From: Paenibacillus daejeonensis DSM 15491 | Lineage (GTDB): Bacteria > Bacillota > Bacilli > Paenibacillales > Paenibacillaceae | Assembly (NCBI RefSeq): GCF_000378385.1 | Contig: NZ_KB899659.1 | Location: forward strand, 833,418-897,417 | Length of the DNA: 64,000 nt | Reading direction: 5' to 3' | In this document: positions 9,086 through 19,005 of the stretch, one piece after another | Layout: every line of letters begins with the position of its first letter | Numbering within the stretch: the first letter of the stretch is position 1 | Notes under the pieces: model-generated | Told to the model about the DNA's origin: nothing | Database searches by the model: none | The model's input: the letters and a program-made list of their open reading frames with translations, nothing else | Translations under genes and position numbers: made by a program

Positions 9086-11334
9086 TCGGTTCGCTCCTTT
9101 GATTTGGTGTCGTCCGGATATTCAATTCGAGAATGGAAAATCCCGATGACTGTTTCTTTCAAGGATTGTGCAATCATGTCCAGCTCTTTGAGCGTAAGAT
9201 CACATTCATTGAACTGGTTATCATCCATGCGGCCTTTAATAATCTTGGCAATCATGGACTCTACCTGCTCCATAGTCGGGTTGCGCAAGCTTCGTACGGC
9301 GGCCTCCACACAGTCAGCAATGCCGACGATAGCCGCTTCCTTGGATTGCGCCTTCGGACCCGGATACCGGAAATCATCCTCGGTGAAGTCCGGCTCGACC
9401 CCTTCCGCTTCGGCGATCTTAGTCGCCTTGTGGTAAAAGTATTTCAGGAACGTCGTCCCATGGTGCTGCTCCGCAATATCGCGCAGCGGCTTCGGAATAT
9501 TGTGGCTCTTCTGCATCTCCACACCATCGCGCGCGTGAGCCACAATAATTTCTTTGCTGAGCTTCGGATCCATAGAGTCATGCGGATTCTCAATATTGGT
9601 CTGGTTCTCGATAAAATAGCTTGGCCGCTTCGTCTTGCCGATATCGTGATAGAACGAACCGACCCGGCACAGCAGTCCATTTGCACCAATCGATTCGGCC
9701 GCTGCCTCCGACAGATTGCCGACCATTACGCTGTGATGATAAGTCCCCGGCGTCTCGGTCAGCAGCTTGCGCAGCAGCGGATGATTCGGGTTGGACAGCT
9801 CGACGAGCTTGAGCGCCGAGAGAATCCCGAAGGTGACCTCGAAGAAAGGCATCAGTCCGATGACGAGCACCGCAGTCAACAATCCGCTCGCAAATGCAAA
9901 ACCGATCGAATACAGCAGTTCTGTCCGTGATGGCAAATCGCCGATTAGCAACAACGATAACACGGCAAGTGATCCGAACAAGCTGACCATGATTCCCGCC
10001 TTGAGAATCGTTGAACGCTGACTGGCCCTGTGAATCGAGAAAATCGCGGCAAAAGCTACTACCGTGAACACAAATCCATAATGATAATCAAAGATTTGGT
10101 CCTGTCTTACATTGAATAGAATACTGCCGATGGCAGCAAACAGAATGGAACTTATAATAGCAAGATGCGTATCCAGCAGCAGCATGATCAGCATGGCGCC
10201 CATCGCCACAGGGGCGATATACCCGACAAAGGAGGCATTCTGCGTCTGAGTCATGGCCACTACCTGCATAATCGCTAGATTCAGGAAAAAAATCAGCCAT
10301 AGCATAAGTAGCTGCGCGTTGTTATACGTTGTCTTTTCCCCGTGGGCCGAAATGGTCGCTGACCGCTCCACAAACTGAAAGATGATGACCAGGAATAACG
10401 CGCACAAGAGCAGCAGCCCAAGCTGCGGCCAGTACGTCTTCTTGCTCTGCAGCAAGCCGAGCATCTGTAGCCGGTCATACAGCTCTTGGGTGATACGCTC
10501 TCCCTCACGGACAACGACATCCCCCTCCTGAATGACGACCTTAGCTGTATTCTCCTTGGCCAGTCGTCTTGCCTCGTCCGTCGCTTCCTTATCTGCAAAC
10601 TTGTTCGGCATGAGGGCGAACCGGGCCAATTCCTGGACAATTTCCCGCTCGGTCCGGTTCGTGAGCGAACTGGCGTTGACCAGCTCGGCCACCTTGGTTC
10701 TGGCGGTCTCCGCTTCGCGCAGCTGTTCCGTCATCAGCTCGCGTACGATGTCACGCGTGACGTCCTGCATGGCGCGAATCCGTTCGCTGCTCAGTTGAGG
10801 CAGCTTGTAGAAGGTTTCCTCAGGAATGGTATATTCCTGATCCTTGACGATAACCAGCATCTCCTCCAGCAGAGTCTGGTTATACAGCTCTGTATTGCTG
10901 TTGGAGCGAACGAAGCGATCAACATATTGTCCGTATTTGCCGGGGATCTCCGTCCGGTAGATGTCAATCTTGTTCTGCAGCGTCACCTGATCGTCGCTAT
11001 TGAGCTGATCCATCCGCTGGAAAATTTCATCCACCAGATTCTGGGCCCCCAGCGCTACTATGGTGTACTCCGTCGGTACACGTTCCGCCGCTTCCTCCTG
11101 TGCCTTAATCGTCGCCTTCTCGTCATCCATCTGACGGGAAGCCGCGATATTGCGGTCACTGACATCATTCAACTGAATGTTGTACGTCTTGGGCACCAGG
11201 TGTGGCGACAGACTAAAATAGAAAAGCAGCACGAACAGAAGCAGCAGCAGCCAGCGAACTCCCCTGCTGTGCCGCCAGCCCGCCAGCTTGGAGGATGATG
11301 AGCCCGTCCGGTTTGTTGCCTGGTTTCGGTTCAT
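9082..11334 (-). CDS. pgpH: 7TM-HD family cyclic-di-AMP phosphodiesterase PgpH (YqfF)
   Basis: This 750-residue membrane protein belongs to the PgpH/YqfF family that hydrolyses c-di-AMP. Order of parts: one N-terminal membrane helix (near residues 28-45), a long extracytoplasmic 7TMR-HDED region to about residue 280, seven membrane helices, then a cytoplasmic HD domain in the C-terminal third. The metal-binding residues are visible in TYHHSVMV and FYHDIGK, with later EQHHGT and GIADCVEAA. It sits between phoH and ybeY as yqfF does in Bacillus. Listeria PgpH activity is inhibited by ppGpp; the same may apply here by family. Confidence 0.95.
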   Translation of the reverse strand: MNRNQATNRTGSSSSKLAGWRHSRGVRWLLLLLFVLLFYFSLSPHLVPKTYNIQLNDVSDRNIAASRQMDDEKATIKAQEEAAERVPTEYTIVALGAQNLVDEIFQRMDQLNSDDQVTLQNKIDIYRTEIPGKYGQYVDRFVRSNSNTELYNQTLLEEMLVIVKDQEYTIPEETFYKLPQLSSERIRAMQDVTRDIVRELMTEQLREAETARTKVAELVNASSLTNRTEREIVQELARFALMPNKFADKEATDEARRLAKENTAKVVIQEGDVVVREGERITQELYDRLQMLGLLQSKKTYWPQLGLLLLCALFLVIIFQFVERSATISAHGEKTTYNNAQLLMLWLIFFLNLAIMQVVAMTQTQNASFVGYIAPVAMGAMLIMLLLDTHLAIISSILFAAIGSILFNVRQDQIFDYHYGFVFTVVAFAAIFSIHRASQRSTILKAGIMVSLFGSLAVLSLLLIGDLPSRTELLYSIGFAFASGLLTAVLVIGLMPFFEVTFGILSALKLVELSNPNHPLLRKLLTETPGTYHHSVMVGNLSEAAAESIGANGLLCRVGSFYHDIGKTKRPSYFIENQTNIENPHDSMDPKLSKEIIVAHARDGVEMQKSHNIPKPLRDIAEQHHGTTFLKYFYHKATKIAEAEGVEPDFTEDDFRYPGPKAQSKEAAIVGIADCVEAAVRSLRNPTMEQVESMIAKIIKGRMDDNQFNECDLTLKELDMIAQSLKETVIGIFHSRIEYPDDTKSKERTE

Positions 11335-11351
11335 ACGGCTTGCATTCCTCT

Positions 11352-12323
11352 CTATCTTTGGTTTTCAGCATTCTCATTGTAGGCCATAATGATCTGTTGA
11401 ACCAGCGAATGACGGACGACGTCCGATTCGGAAAATTGTATGAATCCGATTTCGTTAATCCCTTGCAGGATCTTCACCGCTTCGATCAGTCCCGAGTTCT
11501 TGCCCCGCGGCAAATCGATCTGAGTCACATCACCGGTGATGACCATCTTGGAGCCAAAGCCCAGACGTGTCAGGAACATCTTCATCTGCTCCGGCGTCGT
11601 GTTCTGTGCCTCATCCAGAATGATGAACGAATCGTCGAGGGTTCTTCCGCGCATGTAGGCAAGCGGCGCTACTTCAATGAGGCCTCTTTCGAACGCTTTG
11701 GCCGACTGATCGGGCCCCATTACATCATGCAGCGCATCATAAAGCGGGCGCAGATACGGGTCAACCTTCTCTTGCAGATCGCCAGGCAGAAAGCCCAGAC
11801 TCTCGCCAGCCTCAACTGCAGGCCGTGTCAGAACAATTCGCTTCACAGCGCCCTCCTTGAGAGCTGCGATCGCCAGAACTACAGCAAGATACGTCTTGCC
11901 GGTACCAGCAGGGCCAATACCGAATACGATATCTTTCTTGCGAATGGTAGAAACGTAGTAGCGTTGACCAATCGTCTTGACGCGTACAGGTTTCCCCCGG
12001 TATGTCGTCGTAATCTCGCCTTTGAACAGGTCCAGAAGCTGATCTGCCTGCATTGTACGGGAGAGCTCCAGCGCATAGGAGATATCACGCTCGGTAGGGT
12101 TGTAGCCGCCTCTCACCAGCTCCAGCAATACGTTGAACAACTGCTCCAGCGATTCTGTCTCTTCACGGGGACCCGTTACCGTAATCTCGGCTTCCCGGGA
12201 GAGAATTTTCGACTCCACCTGCTGCTCGATGAGCTTGAGGAATCTATCTTGCGGGCCGAACAACGCCTGTCCTTCTGCAGCATTGCCCAGCGGTATTTTT
12301 ACGATCAAGGTTTTGTCTGTCAA
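11352..12323 (-). CDS. phoH: PhoH family ATPase
   Basis: This is a P-loop ATPase related to the helicase superfamily, thought to act in RNA metabolism together with YbeY. The 323-residue product has Walker A GPAGTGKTYLA near residue 135, the EAGESLGFLPGDLQEKVDPYLRP segment, the DEAQNT Walker B region and the TGDVTQIDLP motif. The start is TTG at 12321-12323 with GAGG five bases upstream, and no better in-frame start exists. It follows yqfD by six bases and leads the pgpH-ybeY-dgkA-cdd-era string. Confidence 0.94.
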   Translation of the reverse strand: MTDKTLIVKIPLGNAAEGQALFGPQDRFLKLIEQQVESKILSREAEITVTGPREETESLEQLFNVLLELVRGGYNPTERDISYALELSRTMQADQLLDLFKGEITTTYRGKPVRVKTIGQRYYVSTIRKKDIVFGIGPAGTGKTYLAVVLAIAALKEGAVKRIVLTRPAVEAGESLGFLPGDLQEKVDPYLRPLYDALHDVMGPDQSAKAFERGLIEVAPLAYMRGRTLDDSFIILDEAQNTTPEQMKMFLTRLGFGSKMVITGDVTQIDLPRGKNSGLIEAVKILQGINEIGFIQFSESDVVRHSLVQQIIMAYNENAENQR

Positions 12324-12329
12324 AAAGCC

Positions 12330-13523
12330 TCATTCTCCTTGCATTTGGACTAGGGGCATCTCGGTTGTTATCGATTGTTCGACTTCAAAAAGCACTTTCA
12401 TATAAACTTTACCATTCTCCGTCTTTTCATGCAAAAGGTTTTCGGCGCGAATGACGATATTAGGCCCTAATTTTGTCCATAAATCGGCTTTTGCTTGCAA
12501 CAGACCGGTTGTTTTAGCTTCCTCCGGGGTCAGCTCACGCTGCAGCACTGCCGATTCACGGACCGTTTCCTTAATGCGGCCGACCGGCAGTTTAAGACCT
12601 CTCCAACTCAGCTGCTGTCGCTGCTCCACTACCTCATACTGTTCGAATTCCGGCTTGCCAAAACCGCTAATCTTCAGGCTGCGGTTCCCCAGCAGGAGAC
12701 GCCATCTGCTCTCGCTTGCACCGGTATACACCTTACTGCGGTTCACCAGCGGAACCTCAACATTATAGTTATGCCATACGATTCCTCGCACCTCACCCTT
12801 GGCCACAACGGTGCGTGTGTTAGGCTCTGCTCCGATTGTGCCGGAGATGAGAATATCGCCCTTTTTGACCCGAACATCCTTTCTGACAACTGGTCTGCCG
12901 GCTTCAGCTATAATTCGCGTCACCACTGCATCCTCGGCTGCGACCAGATGACGCGGGGTGTACAGGGACGGTGGAGTGGCATTCCGGTTCTCTACCACCT
13001 CGATGGTAATCTTGGTACCCTGCTTGTCTACCCCAACCCAAGCAGCTTCTGGCAGTCGTTGAGCAAGACGCCGGGACAGCACGTCCACATCCAGCATACG
13101 AAAAGACCACTGGTACATGCGGATCCCCTCTTCTTCTGCCGCCTGAAGCACCTGTTCCTCCGTCAAGGCGACATTCCCCTTAACCTCGACATTCCAAATC
13201 ATGCAGGATAACAAATACAGACCGGCCAAAAACACAAAGAGCCCTGCAGCAAAAAACTTGCGACGCTCCAGCTTGCGAAGCCAGAAAGGAAGCCCTCTGC
13301 GATTGGTGACATGCACCCTGCAGCTCGTCCGTTTCAAGTGCGGCCGCAAGCGAAAAAAATCGCTCACTGTCAGCTCGCACTCCATTTCTCCATCCTCAGT
13401 ATAACGGATCGACCAGAGCCGGACTCCGGCAGCTCCCGCTTCATTGACCAGTGCAGACGGCGAACCGCCGCGGACCTTAATGGTAACTATGCCTTGCAAG
13501 GTGTGCAGCCATGAATCCCGCAT
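12330..13523 (-). CDS. yqfD: Sporulation protein YqfD
   Basis: YqfD-family proteins (stage IV-type sporulation) are made in the mother cell under sigma-E; the biochemical role is not known. The 397-residue product has a soluble N-terminal region, one membrane helix near residues 92-112 (FFAAGLFVFLAGLYLLSCMIW), then a long extracytoplasmic part. That part starts with an FtsQ/POTRA-like segment VEVKGNVALTEEQVLQAAEEEG. The start at 13521-13523 has GGAGGAGA upstream. It forms a bicistronic unit with yqfC, 12 bases apart, and is followed by phoH. Confidence 0.93.
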   Translation of the reverse strand: MRDSWLHTLQGIVTIKVRGGSPSALVNEAGAAGVRLWSIRYTEDGEMECELTVSDFFRLRPHLKRTSCRVHVTNRRGLPFWLRKLERRKFFAAGLFVFLAGLYLLSCMIWNVEVKGNVALTEEQVLQAAEEEGIRMYQWSFRMLDVDVLSRRLAQRLPEAAWVGVDKQGTKITIEVVENRNATPPSLYTPRHLVAAEDAVVTRIIAEAGRPVVRKDVRVKKGDILISGTIGAEPNTRTVVAKGEVRGIVWHNYNVEVPLVNRSKVYTGASESRWRLLLGNRSLKISGFGKPEFEQYEVVEQRQQLSWRGLKLPVGRIKETVRESAVLQRELTPEEAKTTGLLQAKADLWTKLGPNIVIRAENLLHEKTENGKVYMKVLFEVEQSITTEMPLVQMQGE

Positions 13524-13535
13524 CTGACTCTCCTC

Positions 13536-13814
13536 CTAAGCAAACATTTGAATAGCTTCAATACGTCCTTCTATAAACACTTCCTCCGTCCAGATCCCTC
13601 GGATAACGAGGTCTGCACCGCTCACCTCTAGCTCTCCCTTGCTCAGCGCCAGGCGCAACCGGTCCTGTGAAAAATGGAGGACGCCACGGTGATTTTCGAT
13701 ATACAGCTGGCGGTCGCCAATCATCGTCATACGGGGCAGATCAAAAACAACATCCTGGGGTAAATCCAGGAGCTCTGCAGTTAGTTTTCGAATTTTGCGG
13801 CTGAAGTGGCGCAT
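13536..13814 (-). CDS. yqfC: Sporulation protein YqfC
   Basis: This is a 92-residue member of the YqfC/YabP-like sporulation family. The typical LLDLPQDVVFDLPRMTMIGDRQLYIENHRG core is present, followed by a region that resembles YabP (SKGELEVSGADLVI). It is found only in endospore formers and is expected in the mother cell. Its own promoter is likely, since a strong terminator of the preceding unit lies upstream and a sigma-E-like sequence precedes the gene. The start ATG at 13812-13814 has GGAGGAGGAG some 10 bases upstream. Confidence 0.92.
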   Translation of the reverse strand: MRHFSRKIRKLTAELLDLPQDVVFDLPRMTMIGDRQLYIENHRGVLHFSQDRLRLALSKGELEVSGADLVIRGIWTEEVFIEGRIEAIQMFA

Positions 13815-13844
13815 TGGCAGTGTCTCCTCCTCCCGTACTGTACC

Positions 13845-13873
13845 AAACTATGCGCCCGTCAGTCGTTTTATGA
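13845..13873 (-). promoter_or_regulatory. Candidate sigma-E promoter of yqfC-yqfD
   Basis: TCATAAA (13867-13873), a 14-base spacer, then CATAGTTT (13845-13852) on the minus strand. This resembles the B. subtilis sigma-E pattern (ATA-type -35, CATA-type -10, about 14 bases apart). It is about 30 bases from the start codon and downstream of the previous terminator. Confidence 0.45.
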
Positions 13874-13901
13874 GAAGTCTGTTGCCGAAAAAGAAAAACA
13901 C

Positions 13902-13931
13902 AAAAAAAACCAGCCGACCAAGTCGACTGGT
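13902..13931 (-). terminator. Terminator of the nfeD-floA operon
   Basis: ACCAGTCGAC and GTCGGCTGGT pair around a TTG loop and are followed by eight T residues on the minus strand. It closes the unit that starts at the sigma-W-type promoter near 17.06 kb. Confidence 0.9.
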
Positions 13932-13962
13932 TTAAAATCCTTTGATTTAAAGCTTGCTCGTT

Positions 13963-14538
13963 TTAGCGAAACGGACGTTTGGCGCGCGGCGGACCAAGAA
14001 TTTCGGCCCAAAGTACTGCGCTCGTCAGTTCGTTGGCGCCTGGCAGTGTCTCTCCCGGGCGAACAGGGCCAGAAGATACGGCTGCAGCCGTACGGTCACG
14101 ATCACCGTTCTCTTCTTGTCTCTGTTGCTCTTCAAGCTGCCTACGCCTTTGCTCCTCACGAGCTCGACGCTGCTGTTCCCTGCGTCGCCCTTCTTCCTCT
14201 TTGTTCCTTCGTTGCTGCATTTCCTCTTCCATACGTCTGGCAGCTTCCTCAGCCAGAGACACGTCTTGTGAATTCTGGGAATCGGAAGATGGGCCGGGGT
14301 TGTGCTGCTCCACAGGTTCTGGTGTCCGCTGCTCGTACTGTTGCGCGGTCTGAGTCGTTCTTCGTTCAGGCGGTACCCGGCGTTCCCCCTGGCGATTGCC
14401 ACTCCCAAAGTCAGGCATCCTGTTCGCACCCTTACCTTGTTGCTGTTGTTTCTGTCCCTTGCCAAGCAAAGAGAGCAGAAAGCCGATAATGATGATGACA
14501 AAAAACAAATTTTGGGACAAGAATTCTATGATATTCAT
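13963..14538 (-). CDS. Uncharacterised membrane-anchored protein downstream of floA
   Basis: I do not recognise an established family. The 191-residue product has one N-terminal membrane helix (about residues 8-25, FLSQNLFFVIIIIGFLLSLLG). Next is a Gln/Gly/Pro/Arg-rich linker, then a strongly charged Arg/Glu/Gln segment (about residues 95-145) that should form a helix or coiled coil. The C-terminus is short and more ordered (ANELTSAVLWAEILGPPRAKRPF). It is the last gene of the operon with floA and the NfeD-type protease. This position suggests an accessory role at flotillin membrane domains or in the same envelope-stress response; that is inference. The ATG at 14536-14538 has GGGAGG seven bases upstream. 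Confidence 0.8.
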   Translation of the reverse strand: MNIIEFLSQNLFFVIIIIGFLLSLLGKGQKQQQQGKGANRMPDFGSGNRQGERRVPPERRTTQTAQQYEQRTPEPVEQHNPGPSSDSQNSQDVSLAEEAARRMEEEMQQRRNKEEEGRRREQQRRAREEQRRRQLEEQQRQEENGDRDRTAAAVSSGPVRPGETLPGANELTSAVLWAEILGPPRAKRPFR

Positions 14539-14579
14539 GCTTTACCTCCCTGTGACAGGGTCATCAGATGTGAATGGCA

Positions 14580-15563
14580 TTAGTTGTTCTTTTTGCCGTC
14601 ATCTGCCGGTTTGCCAATGGAGCTGCGCATTTGCGTATCCGCTTCAATGTTCTTCATGTTCATGTAGTCCATAACACCAAGCTTGCCTTCACGCAGCGCA
14701 TCGGACATTGCAAGCGGGACTTGGGATTCGGATTCCACAACCCGTGCTCTCATCTCGACGACTCTTGCTTTCATCTCTTGCTCCAAGGCTACTGCCATCG
14801 CACGACGTTCTTCTGCCTTTGCCTGTGCGATCTGTTTGTCGGCTTCTGCCTGTTCAGTTTGCAGGAAGGCCCCGATGTTTTTGCCGACGCTGACATCAGC
14901 GATATCGATGGACAGAATCTCAAATGCTGTACCAGAGTCCAAACCTTTGGAGAGGACAGTTTGTGAAATAAGATCCGGATTCTCCAGAACATCTTTGTGG
15001 GAAGCAGCTCCGCCGTTAGTACTAACGATACCTTCACCAACACGGGCAATGATTGTTTCTTCACCAGCACCACCGACAAGTCGATCGATGTTGGCACGCA
15101 CCGTAACCCGCGCTTTGACCTTAACCTCGATACCGTCTTTGGCAACGGCTGAAACAACTGGTGTCTCAATCACTTTTGGATTAACACTCATCTGGACCGC
15201 GTTCAACACATCGCGGCCTGCGAGGTCAATGGCAGCGGCTCTTGCGAATTCGAGCGGAATGTTGGCGCGTTGTGCCGCGATTAATGCATTGACGACACGG
15301 TCAACATTACCGCCAGCAAGATAGTGACTCTCTAGCTGGTTTATGTTAATGCCCAGACCGGCTTTATGAGCCTTAATCATCGGATTGACGATACGCCCAG
15401 GTACAACACGCCGGAGTCGCATCGCGACGAGCGTAATAATGCCGATTCGCACGCCCGAAGACAGAGCCGCGATCCAGAGCATGACCGGGAAGAAATTGAA
15501 GAAAACGATGAGCAAGATAAAAGCGACGACACCTATTACTAGATACGTAATCATTGGATCCAT
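14580..15563 (-). CDS. floA: Flotillin-like protein FloA
   Basis: FloA is a membrane scaffold that organises functional lipid-raft-like domains. The 327-residue product has a hydrophobic N-terminal hairpin (about residues 5-45) and the conserved [21 protein letters not shown]. An SPFH-like core follows ([32 protein letters not shown]), then a Glu/Ala-rich coiled coil ([18 protein letters not shown]) and the end [19 protein letters not shown]. Length matches the family (about 330). The start ATG at 15561-15563 follows GGAGGGG; an upstream in-frame ATG would include the ribosome site. It is the middle gene of the yqeZ-yqfA type operon. Confidence 0.96.
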   Translation of the reverse strand: MDPMITYLVIGVVAFILLIVFFNFFPVMLWIAALSSGVRIGIITLVAMRLRRVVPGRIVNPMIKAHKAGLGININQLESHYLAGGNVDRVVNALIAAQRANIPLEFARAAAIDLAGRDVLNAVQMSVNPKVIETPVVSAVAKDGIEVKVKARVTVRANIDRLVGGAGEETIIARVGEGIVSTNGGAASHKDVLENPDLISQTVLSKGLDSGTAFEILSIDIADVSVGKNIGAFLQTEQAEADKQIAQAKAEERRAMAVALEQEMKARVVEMRARVVESESQVPLAMSDALREGKLGVMDYMNMKNIEADTQMRSSIGKPADDGKKNN

Positions 15564-15618
15564 TTCTACATATCCCCTCCAAATTAGATGGTATGGCAAT
15601 GCTTGCCACCCTTCGTTC

Positions 15619-16998
15619 TTACACTATTTCTTTAACGATGACGCGAGTACCTTCAACTTTGATAACTTTAATCGGCTTATTATGAGCAATAAATTGGCCT
15701 GATGTAACAACATCAATCCGTTCATCACCGATCTGAACCGTTCCCGATGGGCGTAATGGCGTTAAGGTTACGCCTTCCATATCAAGCAGGTCCTCCCGGC
15801 TGGTTGCCGGAATGTAGCCTTCTTCTTTGGTAAGGGAATCCCTTAGGATGAATCGGTTCCAGACGCCGCGTTTTTTGAAAATTACAGCGAAGATAATCAC
15901 CAATACAGTGGCAACGCCAAACGCGATGAGCAGTGAGTAAAACGCATTTGTAGAATCGTAAGCTGCTGTAATCACCCCCGCTACTAATGACCCAATCCCC
16001 AGGAATCCTAATATGCCGAAGCTCGGTATAAATAACTCGATAACCAGTAAGGCAATACCGACGACAAACAGCACGACAGATTCCAATCCTGCAAAGCCGG
16101 CGATGTAATGGGCAAAGAAATACAATCCAAAACCTGCGATACCGATAATGCCCGGTGCCCCGAAGCCGGGTACAACCAGTTCAATCGCCACACCTGCAAT
16201 ACCGACAATCAGCAACAGAGTACGAATGAGCGGCGATGTTAGCCACGTGGCAAGGCTCTCAGCGAACGTCAGGTCCACCTCAATGACTGTCCGCTCTTGC
16301 AGTCCCAGCCATTCCAGCGTCTCTTGTACTGAGCCAGCGATATGCTCAGCATAACCAACCGCAAGCGCCTCTTCGGAAGTCAGGGTCAGGATGTTGCCGG
16401 GACCGATGGTCATATCGAGTTCCTCGATGGTCAGCGTCATGTTAGGATCAACCATCTTCATGGCAATATTCGGATCCCGACCATTGAACTCTGCCGCAGT
16501 CTTCATCTTGCTATTCCAAAGTGAAGTTACCTTGGGATTATCAATCAGTTCCCCGGTTCCGTCCACAACCGCTGCATCACCGATGGAGCTGCTCGGCTGC
16601 ATGACGATTTGATCCGCATTCAGCGCAATAAAAGCTCCAGCAGAAATTGCGTTACTTTCCACAAAAGCAACTGTAGGAATCGTACTCCCCCGAATCAGCT
16701 GCCCAATCTGATCAGCACTGTCGACCCGGCCGCCATACGTATTCAATACCAATATGATGTGTTCAGCTTCCGCTTCTTCAGCTTCTTGAAACGCTCGTTC
16801 CAGAAAAGATAACAAACCGGATTCAATGGTCTGCTTAATCGGAATGACATATACGGCAGAACCATTGGCTGCCGGTCGTTCAGCCGCAGGCTCTTCGGCC
16901 GCTGCCAGCAACGGCAGTGCCGTGCCGGCAAGCAATCCCAGCGCAAGAAGTACAAGCGGAACCCGCAACAACCATTGCCTGATTTCCTTTGTTAACAC
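15619..16998 (-). CDS. NfeD-family membrane serine protease (YqeZ type)
   Basis: This 459-residue protein is the ClpP-class membrane protease (NfeD1b) that partners with flotillins. Parts in order: a signal-type helix (about residues 12-32), and a ClpP-like domain with the nucleophile region [16 protein letters not shown] and a probable lysine in [12 protein letters not shown]. Then come about five membrane helices and a C-terminal OB-fold NfeD domain ([29 protein letters not shown]). The start is GTG at 16996-16998 after AAAGGAGGG. It leads the operon with floA. In B. subtilis the equivalent operon belongs to the sigma-W regulon, and a matching promoter lies just upstream here. Confidence 0.94.
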   Translation of the reverse strand: MLTKEIRQWLLRVPLVLLALGLLAGTALPLLAAAEEPAAERPAANGSAVYVIPIKQTIESGLLSFLERAFQEAEEAEAEHIILVLNTYGGRVDSADQIGQLIRGSTIPTVAFVESNAISAGAFIALNADQIVMQPSSSIGDAAVVDGTGELIDNPKVTSLWNSKMKTAAEFNGRDPNIAMKMVDPNMTLTIEELDMTIGPGNILTLTSEEALAVGYAEHIAGSVQETLEWLGLQERTVIEVDLTFAESLATWLTSPLIRTLLLIVGIAGVAIELVVPGFGAPGIIGIAGFGLYFFAHYIAGFAGLESVVLFVVGIALLVIELFIPSFGILGFLGIGSLVAGVITAAYDSTNAFYSLLIAFGVATVLVIIFAVIFKKRGVWNRFILRDSLTKEEGYIPATSREDLLDMEGVTLTPLRPSGTVQIGDERIDVVTSGQFIAHNKPIKVIKVEGTRVIVKEIV

Positions 16999-17041
16999 TA
17001 GACTTCCCTCCTTTATCTCTTTTCATTTCAGTATTCCCTAA

Positions 17042-17067
17042 TACGTTAGGAATGGACGCGCGTTTCA
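17042..17067 (-). promoter_or_regulatory. ECF (sigma-W-type) promoter of the nfeD-floA operon
   Basis: TGAAAC (17062-17067), a 16-base spacer and CGTA (17042-17045) on the minus strand match the B. subtilis sigma-W consensus exactly. It lies about 45 bases upstream of the GTG start of the protease gene. Confidence 0.85.
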
Positions 17068-17131
17068 CTTTTTCGACAATCGTCTGTCAATTCCCTTTAT
17101 TAAACTGTACGAACTGTACAAAAAAAGAGAA

Positions 17132-18853
17132 CTATATCTTGAAACGGGCAATGGCCCCGTCTAGCTCTCCTACAATATCTTGGAGCTTGGCGGCAGAAGA
17201 AGCGATGCCATCCATCAGAGCCAGTTGCTCCTGCGTAGCAGCAGCCACGCTCTCTGTAGTGACAAGATTCGACTCTGCTGCAGACGCTGTTACATTCAGG
17301 GAAGCACTGATTTGTTCCGAGCCAGCCGACATTTGTTCTGCAATAGCCGAATTTTCCTGCAGCTGGCTCGTCATATCCGTAACCGCAGATGCAATCCGAT
17401 GAAAGCTGTCGCTGCTTTCCTGAACCGATACACTACCCGAAGCCAGCTCTTTCACAGTCACATCCATATAGGCGGCAGCCTCGTCGATTTCCTGGCTAGT
17501 CCCTGTCACCAGTTCCTGGATATGGTCAGCAGATTCAAGCGAGCCTTCCGCGAGCTTGCGGATTTCTTGCGCAACAACCAGAAATCCTCTTCCTGCCTCC
17601 CCTGCCCTCGCGGCCTCAATGGATGCATTCAGGGAAAGGATATTCGTCTGCTTGGCAAAAGATGTGATATTGTCGGCGATTCCCGCAATCTCTTGAGAAC
17701 GTCCTGCCAGGAGGCCCATGACCCGCGATAACGAATGCATGGATTGCTGAACCGTATCCATTTGCGTGACAAGTTGCTGCATCGCCTCCTTGCCGATATC
17801 TGCCTGCTGCGAGGTCATGCTAGAGAGCTCGGCGAGGTGAGCCGTGTTGCCTGCAATTCGTTCAATGCCCACGGCCATCTCCTCTACCGCTCTGGCCGTT
17901 TCAGCCGCTGCCCTGGTCTGGACTTCCGTTGACTCAGCTACCGCTTGGATATCCCGTGCCACCTGTGTAGAGGCATCCGCAGATTCCTTCGAAGAGTCAG
18001 ATAAATGGTTGGCCGACTGGCCAACTACCTGGGCATGCGTTGAAATCTCAACAACGAGCCCTTTGATTCCCGCTATCATCTGGTCAAGCGACAAAGCCGT
18101 TTCTCCCAGCTCATCCTTGGTATAGTGCGTTTCGGGAGGCGCCGTCAGATCGCCTTCCGCGACCGTTCTGGTTTTGGACATGACGGTGCGGACGGTGGAC
18201 ATGATGCGCCGAATCATGAGAACCCCTATGATTCCAACAAGGATGACAATTCCAGCGAGAACAGCGATCAGCAGCCATTCGGTATAGGTAAGGCTTTGCT
18301 GAATTTCCGTCATTTTGTGCCTTACATGCGCATCAATATTATCTCCGATTTCATCAATGTTGGCGCGAGTCAGTGCAAATCCGCTATGGGCCAGGTCGTT
18401 AATCGCCCAGCTCTCGTCCGACAACTCTTGTTCCACCGTGGCTGCCCATCTGGCATATTGATCTGTGAATTGCTCCAATAGTAAACCGAGCGCTCGCCCG
18501 GATTCTCCGTACTGCAAGTCACTCAGCCCTTCGGACTCGATAATTGCAATGGCTGCTCCCATCCGCTCATCCACCTGGCGTTTGTTTGCTACCCATTCCT
18601 CACGTGCCGATAGCAATTGGTTATTATTCAACTGGCCAGACTCTAATCTGAGGTATGCCACATATGCCTGATACAGATCACGATCAGCATTAAGTACCAG
18701 CGTCTGCACTTCCGTACTGATTTTGTTGACTTCTTCCGTCATCACGTCATATAGCTGACGTTGTTGGTGGAGCAGGAAGGCACTTGTTGCGATGTAAAAC
18801 AGAAGCGGTATAACGGAGAGTAATGCCAGTTTAAACCGGATGGATCGTTTCAC
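17132..18853 (-). CDS. Methyl-accepting chemotaxis protein
   Basis: This is a 573-residue transmembrane chemoreceptor. An N-terminal helix (about 8-27) precedes a mostly helical extracytoplasmic sensor of roughly 160 residues, resembling four-helix-bundle sensors. The second membrane helix (about 195-217, [21 protein letters not shown]) leads to a HAMP domain and the signalling domain, with its hairpin tip [35 protein letters not shown]. It should modulate CheA; the ligand cannot be told. The start is GTG at 18851-18853 after GCGAGGG. It is a single gene inserted between yqeY and the floA operon relative to B. subtilis. A sigma-D-like sequence lies upstream. Confidence 0.95.
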   Translation of the reverse strand: MKRSIRFKLALLSVIPLLFYIATSAFLLHQQRQLYDVMTEEVNKISTEVQTLVLNADRDLYQAYVAYLRLESGQLNNNQLLSAREEWVANKRQVDERMGAAIAIIESEGLSDLQYGESGRALGLLLEQFTDQYARWAATVEQELSDESWAINDLAHSGFALTRANIDEIGDNIDAHVRHKMTEIQQSLTYTEWLLIAVLAGIVILVGIIGVLMIRRIMSTVRTVMSKTRTVAEGDLTAPPETHYTKDELGETALSLDQMIAGIKGLVVEISTHAQVVGQSANHLSDSSKESADASTQVARDIQAVAESTEVQTRAAAETARAVEEMAVGIERIAGNTAHLAELSSMTSQQADIGKEAMQQLVTQMDTVQQSMHSLSRVMGLLAGRSQEIAGIADNITSFAKQTNILSLNASIEAARAGEAGRGFLVVAQEIRKLAEGSLESADHIQELVTGTSQEIDEAAAYMDVTVKELASGSVSVQESSDSFHRIASAVTDMTSQLQENSAIAEQMSAGSEQISASLNVTASAAESNLVTTESVAAATQEQLALMDGIASSAAKLQDIVGELDGAIARFKI

Positions 18854-18933
18854 AAAAATCCCTCGCTATTCGTCGTTGTATGCGGACCATGCGCTAGCGA
18901 CGGATATGCCCATCAGCTTCACACTGAATGTAT

Positions 18934-18960
18934 ATATCGGTGTGTGATGAGAAAAGTATG
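18934..18960 (-). promoter_or_regulatory. Candidate sigma-D (flagellar) promoter of the MCP gene
   Basis: ACCGATAT (18934-18941) agrees with the sigma-D -10 element (GCCGATAT type). Exactly 15 bases upstream lies CATA (18957-18960), a weak version of the TAAA -35. Chemoreceptor genes are usual sigma-D targets. Confidence 0.42.
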
Positions 18961-18965
18961 ATACT

Positions 18966-18996
18966 AAAAAGCACCCCCACAAGGCGGGAGTGCTTC
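18966..18996 (-). terminator. Terminator after yqeY
   Basis: GAAGCACTCCCGCC and GGGGGTGCTT form a stem around a short TTGT loop, followed by five T residues on the minus strand. It closes the rpsU-yqeY unit. Confidence 0.88.
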
Positions 18997-19005
18997 CGTA
19001 AGTAT

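Noticed and set aside
11295-12353. A 352-codon plus-strand frame over phoH
   Set aside because: Antisense to the conserved PhoH ATPase and lacking any family pattern.
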